Source: Rhodobacter sp. (lineage in GTDB: Bacteria; Pseudomonadota; Alphaproteobacteria; Rhodobacterales; Rhodobacteraceae). Taken from it: a stretch of 47,249 bases of DNA. Within the stretch, counting starts at the first letter, position 1. Every line of letters begins with the position of its first letter. The position numbers and the translations under genes are program-made. The DNA lies in the NCBI GenBank assembly GCA_020250125.1, contig JADCEL010000003.1, positions 1 to 47,249 of the forward strand. Direction: 5' to 3'. Below the pieces are notes generated by a model. The model saw nothing but the letters and a program-made list of their open reading frames with translations, was not told the DNA's origin and ran no database searches. This document shows positions 43,080 to 47,249 of this stretch, piece after piece.

Positions 43080-44684
43080 TCACATCCGGAACAGGCCGAA
43101 CCGCGTCGGCTCGATAGGGGCGCAGAGCGCGGCGGACAGCGACAGGGCCAGCACGTCGCGCGTCTTGCGCGGGTCGACGATGCCGTCGTCCCACAGCCGC
43201 GCGCTGGCGTAAAGCGGATGGCTCTGCTCCTCGAACATGGCGATTGTGGGAGCTTTGAAGGCAGCCTCCTCTTCGGCCGACCAGGCCCCGCCCGCCCGCT
43301 CGATCCCGTCGCGCTTGACCGTGGCCAGCACATCCGCCGCCTGTTCGCCGCCCATCACCGCGATGCGGCTGTTCGGCCATGTCCACAGGAAGCGGGGCGA
43401 ATAGGCCCGCCCCGCCATGCCATAATTGCCCGCGCCGAACGACCCGCCCACCAGCATGGTAATCTTGGGCAACGCCGTGGTGGCCACCGCCGTCACCATC
43501 TTCGCGCCATGCCGCGCGATGCCCTCGTTTTCATACTGGCGGCCCACCATGAAGCCTGTGATGTTCTGCAGGAAGACCAGCGGGATGCCACGCTGGCTGC
43601 ACAGTTCCACGAAATGCGCGCCCTTGACGGCCGAGTCCGAGAACAGCACGCCGTTGTTCGCCACGATCCCCACCGGGCAGCCCTTCACATGGGCAAAGCC
43701 GGTGACGAGTGTGGTACCGAAGCGGGCCTTGAACTCGTCAAACCGGCTGCCGTCCACGACGCGGGCGATGACCTCGCGGATTTCATAGGGCGTGCGCAGG
43801 CCGGGGGGGACGACGCCCAGAATCTCCTCGGGATCATGGTCGGGGTCCTCGGGTGCCTGCCAGACAACGGTGTCGGGCTTGCGCCGGTTCAGATGGCCCA
43901 CCGCGCGCCGCACCAGCGCCAGCGCATGGGCGTCATCCTCGGCCAGATAATCGGCCACGCCCGACAGGCGGGTGTGGACATCGCCGCCACCCAGATCCTC
44001 GGCGCTCACCACTTCTCCGGTGGCCGCCCGCACCAGGGGGGGGCCGGCCAGAAAGATCGTCCCCTGCCCCTTGACGATAATCGAGACATCGGACATCGCG
44101 GGCACATAGGCACCGCCTGCGGTGCAGGACCCCATCACGGCGGCGATCTGGGGGATGCCACGCGCGCTCATCTGCGCCTGGTTGTAGAAGATGCGGCCGA
44201 AATGGTCGCGGTCGGGAAAGACCTCGTCCTGGTTGGGCAGGTTGGCACCGCCGCTGTCGACGAGATAGACGCAAGGAAGGGCACATTCTGCGGCAATCTC
44301 TTGCGCGCGCAGGTGTTTCTTGACGCTGATGGGAAAATAGGTGCCGCCCTTGACCGTGGCGTCGTTGGCCACGACCATCACCTCTTGCCCCATGACCCGG
44401 CCGATCCCCGCGATCAGCCCGGCACAGGGCGCGGCCCCGCCATAAAGGCCATGCGCGGCTGTCGCGCCAATCTCCAGAAACGGCGAACCTGCGTCCAGAA
44501 GGTTGGCCACCCTGTCGCGCGGCGCCATCTTGCCGCGCGCAGTGTGGCGGGCCCTGGCGGCCTCTCCCCCGCCTGCGGCGGCAAGGGCGGCGGCCTCCTC
44601 GACCAGCGCCAACGCCTGGAGATGCGCGGCGCGGTTGGCGCGAAAGGCGTCGGATGTCGGCAGGGCGGATGATGTCAGGCGCAT
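43080..44684 (-). CDS. liuB: Methylcrotonyl-CoA carboxylase beta (carboxyltransferase) subunit
   Basis: A 534-residue crotonase-superfold carboxyltransferase of the usual length. Motifs are [93 protein letters not shown] and [17 protein letters not shown]. These are the MCCB pattern and not that of propionyl-CoA carboxylase beta. It transfers CO2 from biotin to 3-methylcrotonyl-CoA, giving 3-methylglutaconyl-CoA. The order SDR, beta, alpha, lyase, hydratase on the minus strand forms an operon whose promoter region holds operator-like site 6. Confidence 0.94.
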   Translation of the reverse strand: MRLTSSALPTSDAFRANRAAHLQALALVEEAAALAAAGGGEAARARHTARGKMAPRDRVANLLDAGSPFLEIGATAAHGLYGGAAPCAGLIAGIGRVMGQEVMVVANDATVKGGTYFPISVKKHLRAQEIAAECALPCVYLVDSGGANLPNQDEVFPDRDHFGRIFYNQAQMSARGIPQIAAVMGSCTAGGAYVPAMSDVSIIVKGQGTIFLAGPPLVRAATGEVVSAEDLGGGDVHTRLSGVADYLAEDDAHALALVRRAVGHLNRRKPDTVVWQAPEDPDHDPEEILGVVPPGLRTPYEIREVIARVVDGSRFDEFKARFGTTLVTGFAHVKGCPVGIVANNGVLFSDSAVKGAHFVELCSQRGIPLVFLQNITGFMVGRQYENEGIARHGAKMVTAVATTALPKITMLVGGSFGAGNYGMAGRAYSPRFLWTWPNSRIAVMGGEQAADVLATVKRDGIERAGGAWSAEEEAAFKAPTIAMFEEQSHPLYASARLWDDGIVDPRKTRDVLALSLSAALCAPIEPTRFGLFRM

Positions 44685-44693
44685 GGGGCCCCT

Positions 44694-45434
44694 TCAGGCA
44701 GACAGGTTGGCGCCACCGTTGATGAAGACGATCTGGCCGGTGATGAACGCGGCCCCGGGCGAGGCGAGGAAACGGATCATCGCAGTATAATCATCCGCCC
44801 GCACCGCCCGGCCAGAGGGATTGGAATGGGCTGCATGGTCCATCAGTTGCGCCGTCTTGTCGCCGAACAGGGCGCGCACCGCGTCCGTCTCGACGATCGA
44901 GGGCGCAATGCAGTTGATCCGGATGCCGCGCGGTGCCAGTTCGGTGGCCAGATAGCGCACGAGCGATTCCGACGCAGCCTTGCCCACGCCGATGGCGGCA
45001 TAATTCTCGACCACGATCCGCCCGCCGCGGCTGGTCAGAAAGAACGCCGTCGAACCGCGATCCATCAGCGGCAGGCAGGACTGAACCACATAGAGCAGCG
45101 AAAAACCGTTTGTCACGGCGGCCTGCGTGAACCGGACCGGGTCGGCTGTCAGCGCCGGACTGGCATAGGCATCGACAGCACAATGTACCACCTGGTCCAG
45201 CCGCGCCCCCTGCGCGGCCACCACGGCGGCGATGGCCGCGCATCCCTCGGGCGTGCCGGCATCGGCGCGGATCAGCGTGCAGCGCGCGCCGGTGGCGGTG
45301 ACGGCCGCATGGGCGCGGTCGGCAGCGGCGGTATCGGCGTGATAGTTCAGAAATACCTCTGCGCCCGGCACCGCGAACGCCAGCGCAATGTCCAGCCCGA
45401 TACCCTTGGTCCCGCCCGTCACCAGGATCGCCAT
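44694..45434 (-). CDS. SDR oxidoreductase with FabL/FabI-like Tyr-x6-Lys motif
   Basis: A 246-residue SDR: TGGTKGIG (6-13) for coenzyme binding and SRGGRIVVENYAAIGVGKAA at the active site. Tyr and Lys are separated by six residues (YAAIGVGK), the spacing of enoyl-ACP reductases FabI/FabL rather than the classical YxxxK. The following segment RYLATELAPRGIRINCIAPS resembles FabL. It may therefore reduce (or, in catabolism, oxidise) an enoyl or related unsaturated thioester. It is the first gene of the methylcrotonyl-CoA carboxylase operon, 9 bases before liuB, and its start is within 15 bases of site 6. Confidence 0.8.
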   Translation of the reverse strand: MAILVTGGTKGIGLDIALAFAVPGAEVFLNYHADTAAADRAHAAVTATGARCTLIRADAGTPEGCAAIAAVVAAQGARLDQVVHCAVDAYASPALTADPVRFTQAAVTNGFSLLYVVQSCLPLMDRGSTAFFLTSRGGRIVVENYAAIGVGKAASESLVRYLATELAPRGIRINCIAPSIVETDAVRALFGDKTAQLMDHAAHSNPSGRAVRADDYTAMIRFLASPGAAFITGQIVFINGGANLSA

Positions 45435-45448
45435 GCCCGCCCCCCAAT

Positions 45449-45461
45449 TTTGTCAAACAAT
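45449..45461. promoter_or_regulatory. Candidate GntR operator (site 6)
   Basis: TTTGTCAAACAAT, read on the minus strand ATTGTTTGACAAA, matches the consensus with one mismatch at the edge. It lies 15 bases before the SDR start and in the 166-base region shared with the divergent DUF3237 gene. Being so close to the start codon, binding would be expected to block transcription or translation of the leucine module. Confidence 0.5.
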
Positions 45462-45600
45462 AATGTCCCACACCTGTCCGCTTGGCAACCCGCCTTCCGG
45501 TCGGCAGTGTTTAATCTTGTCCTTCAATTTGGTCTTTCGATTTCCTCTGCCACTCTGCTAGGCTCGCCCTGCCATAGCCTTGCGGGAAAGGGGGCGAGAC

Positions 45601-46077
45601 ATGTCCGACACTGCCCCGTTTCTGGCGCTGTACAGCCGCCCGCTGGCGATCCTGACGGCACAGCTTGGCCCGGCTCAGGCGCTGGGTGACACGCCGCAGG
45701 GAAACCGCAAGATCGTGCCGGTCATCGGGGGCACCCTGATCGGCCCCCGGATCAACGCCCGCATCCTGCCCTTTGGCGGCGACTGGGCGCTGACCCGGCC
45801 CGATGGCGTGCTGACCCTGGACGTGCGCCTGACGGCCGAGGCCGAGGACGGCGCGCTGATCCATGTCACCTATGCCGGCCAGCGGCATGGCACCCCAGCA
45901 GTCATGGCACGACTGGCGCGCGGCGAGACGGTAGATCCGGCCGAGATGTATTTCCGCATCGCCCCCCGGTTCGAGACTGCCGCGCCGGGCTATCTCTGGC
46001 TGAACCGGCTTCTCGCGGTCGGGATCGGTGAGCGGCTGCCACAGGGGCCGCGCTATCACATCCATGAAATCCTCTGA
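45601..46077 (+). CDS. DUF3237 domain protein
   Basis: A 158-residue protein matching the DUF3237 (UPF0311) pattern: start with PFLALYSRPLAILTAQLG, then VIGGTLIGPRINARILPFGG and DWALTRPDGVLTLDVRLT, and near the end GYLWLNRLLAVGIGER. Members are small beta-barrel-like proteins of unknown function, often next to dehydrogenases and hydratases of aromatic or terpenoid breakdown. ATG 45601 has a GGGGGCGAG ribosome site. A possible promoter with TAGGCT as -10 lies at 45559-45564. It is divergent from the methylcrotonyl-CoA carboxylase operon and precedes GntR-2. Confidence 0.82.
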   Translation: MSDTAPFLALYSRPLAILTAQLGPAQALGDTPQGNRKIVPVIGGTLIGPRINARILPFGGDWALTRPDGVLTLDVRLTAEAEDGALIHVTYAGQRHGTPAVMARLARGETVDPAEMYFRIAPRFETAAPGYLWLNRLLAVGIGERLPQGPRYHIHEIL

Positions 46078-46144
46078 CCATCTTGACAGCACGGTGGCCG
46101 CGTCCCTTCTGCACCCCGCCCCTGCCCGTGAAAGTGATCGCCCC

Positions 46145-46849
46145 ATGATGACCGCCCCCGCCAAGCCCCGCGCGGCCAAAAGCTCGCCCGATGTGGTGGT
46201 GGATGCGATCCTGTCGGGTATCCGGTCCGGGCGGCTGGTGCCCGGCCAGCGTCTGGTCGAGGCCGACCTGACCCATTCGCTCTCGATCAGCCGGGGCCCG
46301 GTGCGCGAGGCGCTCAAGCGGCTGGCGGCCGAAGGGATCGTAACGCTGAACCAGAATCGCGGCGCCTATGTCCGCGCGCTGTCGCAGAAAGAGGTGGCCG
46401 ACCTGCTAAAGGTGATCGAGGTGGTGACCGGCCTTGTAGCGCGACTGGCCACCCAGCGGCTGGCCACCGGCCACCTGCGCGACGCCTTTGTCAGGGTCAG
46501 CGACGAATTGATGGCTTTCGAGACGCTGGGCGACAGTCTGGCCTTCATGGAAAAGCGGCGCGAGTTCTATGACGTGCTGATCGCGGCCAGCGACAACATC
46601 GAGTTGAAGCGGATCATGCCGCTGATGCAGATTCACCTGTTGCGGCTGCAGTTCCAGACGCGGCTGACCGCAACAGACCGGCGCAAGCAGTTCGAGGAAT
46701 ACCGCGCAATCACGCGCACCGTTCTGTCCGGCAACAGCCGCATGGCCGAACGGATGACCCGCATCCACATCCGCCGCACCCGGCTGTCGATCTCGCGCCT
46801 GCCCGATGACGCCTTTTCGCTGGGCGACCGGCAGCGGCCGGCAAGCTGA
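46145..46849 (+). CDS. GntR-family regulator with FCD domain (GntR-2)
   Basis: A 234-residue regulator with a winged helix (about 18-85; recognition region SLSISRGPVREALKRLAAEG) and an FCD domain (about 95-220). It is a paralogue of GntR-1 at 4646. In the FCD domain the usual Phe-His is Phe-Tyr, so classical metal coordination is doubtful. It follows the DUF3237 gene by 67 bases, and its likely target is the neighbouring leucine module or the shared operator set. ATG 46145 (or 46148) is chosen. The longer frame begins inside the DUF3237 gene. Confidence 0.87.
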   Translation: MMTAPAKPRAAKSSPDVVVDAILSGIRSGRLVPGQRLVEADLTHSLSISRGPVREALKRLAAEGIVTLNQNRGAYVRALSQKEVADLLKVIEVVTGLVARLATQRLATGHLRDAFVRVSDELMAFETLGDSLAFMEKRREFYDVLIAASDNIELKRIMPLMQIHLLRLQFQTRLTATDRRKQFEEYRAITRTVLSGNSRMAERMTRIHIRRTRLSISRLPDDAFSLGDRQRPAS

Positions 46850-46852
46850 CCG

Positions 46853-47050
46853 GTGGCGCCGCGCATCGCGCTTTCCGGCGTCGGCCTTATCCTGGCGGGC
46901 AAGGCGGTGCTGTCGGACATCACCCTGCCGCTGTCCGAGGACCGGCTGGGCATCATCGGGCGCCACGGGTCGGGCAAAGGCACGCTGTTGCGAGTGATGG
47001 CGGGGCTGGTGGCACCCACCGCCGGCACTGTCCGGCTGGAGCGGGTCTGA
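46853..47050 (+). pseudogene. ABC ATPase N-terminal fragment (BioM/EcfA-like)
   Basis: Sixty-five residues from a GTG, resembling the start of energy-coupling-factor ATPases such as BioM: IALSGVGLILAGKAVLSDIT, then LGIIGRHGSGKGTLLRVMAG. In the Walker A motif the residue after Lys is Gly rather than Ser/Thr. The frame stops at 47050, just before the second copy of the 22-bp repeat and the right-hand IS. The rest of the gene (about 150 residues) is missing, so it is non-functional. BioM takes part in biotin uptake, which would suit a cluster with two biotin enzymes, but the fragment is too short to prove that. Confidence 0.6.
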
Positions 47051-47057
47051 TGCCGGG

Positions 47058-47079
47058 GAGTGAAGAATCCTGCGCCAAG
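47058..47079 (+). repeat. 22-bp direct repeat, copy B
   Basis: Same orientation as 37484-37505, 21 of 22 bases identical. The sequences diverge directly after the repeat. It lies between the truncated ABC ATPase and the right-hand IS, 29 bases before the IS terminus. The two copies delimit a 9.5-kb segment containing the transposon remnant and the leucine module. Confidence 0.7.
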
Positions 47080-47108
47080 ACCTTTTGGGCCACCTGTATT
47101 CTCCGGTT

Positions 47109-47249
47109 AACAGGCTGCTGAAGAACTCTCCCCTCGACGCGGTTTGAGGAACATGATTCACCCCTGCTGCGGCGTTCGCGGGGGTGATCCTGCGGGGAAC
47201 GGACGGGGCGGCGGGTTCGCTGTTCAGCTGTGTGGACCTTGAGGCGCGC
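47109..47249 (+). mobile_element. IS5-type insertion sequence, 5' end only (right window edge)
   Basis: Reverse-complement copy of the left window edge. The terminus begins AACAGGCTGCTGAAGAACTC and differs from the left copy mainly in the 10 bases after CTGCTGAA. The element reads rightward out of the window. Confidence 0.75.
47184..47249 (+). CDS. IS5-family transposase, first 22 codons (runs off window)
   Basis: A GTG start is followed by an open frame with GSLFSCVDLEAR, the same N-terminus as the left-edge copy apart from Ala for Ser at residue 9. Nothing more can be said from 22 codons. Confidence 0.55.
   Translation, partial: MILRGTDGAAGSLFSCVDLEAR

Noticed and set aside
41267..43117. 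Long plus-strand open frames opposite the carboxylase alpha gene (and similar ones at 33057-34916 and 8976-10505 on minus)
   Set aside because: Composition and lack of motifs mark them as shadows of real genes; the opposite strands encode intact enzymes with catalytic motifs.

Overview
The window looks like a mobile or genome-plastic catabolic island of a high-GC alphaproteobacterium, most likely a Rhodobacteraceae member (Paracoccus/Gemmobacter-like). The grounds are base composition, the gene families, AGGAGG-type ribosome sites, tightly overlapping operons and a GC-rich intergenic repeat of a kind I associate with that family. The organism call is an inference. No rRNA, tRNA, CRISPR array or replication origin was seen. 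Both window ends carry the 5' part of the same IS5-type element in inverted orientation, each transposase reading outward. The window is therefore either the interior of a large composite element or a contig broken at two copies of one IS.

Layout. 0.3-5.4 kb: an AraC regulator and an APH-type kinase, divergent from an ACAD10/11-type acyl-CoA dehydrogenase; a complete IS5-family element; a GntR/FCD regulator. 5.4-6.6 kb: a decayed ISAs1 element with a 10-bp target duplication. 6.6-12.6 kb: beta-oxidation genes (quinone-reductase-like MDR, two enoyl-CoA hydratases, a FadB-like bifunctional enzyme, a thiolase). 12.9-16.4 kb: a zinc alcohol dehydrogenase and three SDRs. 16.4-21.8 kb: a large acyl-CoA dehydrogenase and a ribose-type ABC importer in one operon with two of the SDRs. 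22.0-26.4 kb: a CX5R phosphatase, a SurE phosphatase, an SCP2-type thiolase and a CoA ligase. 26.5-37.2 kb: the most unusual operon. It encodes a stand-alone PEP-synthase-type phosphohistidine swivel protein, an unrecognised 518-residue protein, a CoA ligase, an unrecognised 200-residue protein, a PPDK-like ATP-grasp/swivel protein without its PEP/pyruvate barrel, a biotin carrier, a biotin carboxylase, a pyruvate-carboxylase-type carboxyltransferase with an altered metal site, and a thiolase. 37.3-38.5 kb: remnants of a permease and a Tn3-family transposon. 38.5-46.9 kb: an N-terminally truncated isovaleryl-CoA dehydrogenase and a leucine/isovalerate module (methylglutaconyl-CoA hydratase, HMG-CoA lyase, methylcrotonyl-CoA carboxylase alpha and beta, an SDR), plus a DUF3237 protein, a second GntR regulator and a broken ABC ATPase.

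How the parts may work together. At least five, perhaps six, intergenic regions carry the same short partial palindrome, ATTGTNNGACAAT, which fits the TnGTnnnACnA pattern known for FadR-subfamily GntR proteins. One copy lies just upstream of the first GntR gene, so the importer, the phosphatases, the phospho/biotin operon, the alcohol dehydrogenases and the leucine module look like one regulon. My reading is that an imported alcohol, ketone or branched acid is oxidised, activated by a phosphohistidine relay, carboxylated by a biotin enzyme, converted to a CoA thioester and cleaved by thiolases, with methylcrotonyl-CoA carboxylase and HMG-CoA lyase handling a branched C5 intermediate. The substrate is not determined by the sequence.

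The phosphotransfer-plus-biotin-carboxylase operon is the best candidate for a previously undescribed system. It resembles phenylphosphate synthase (split PEP synthase) in logic, but it is coupled to a biotin-dependent carboxylase.
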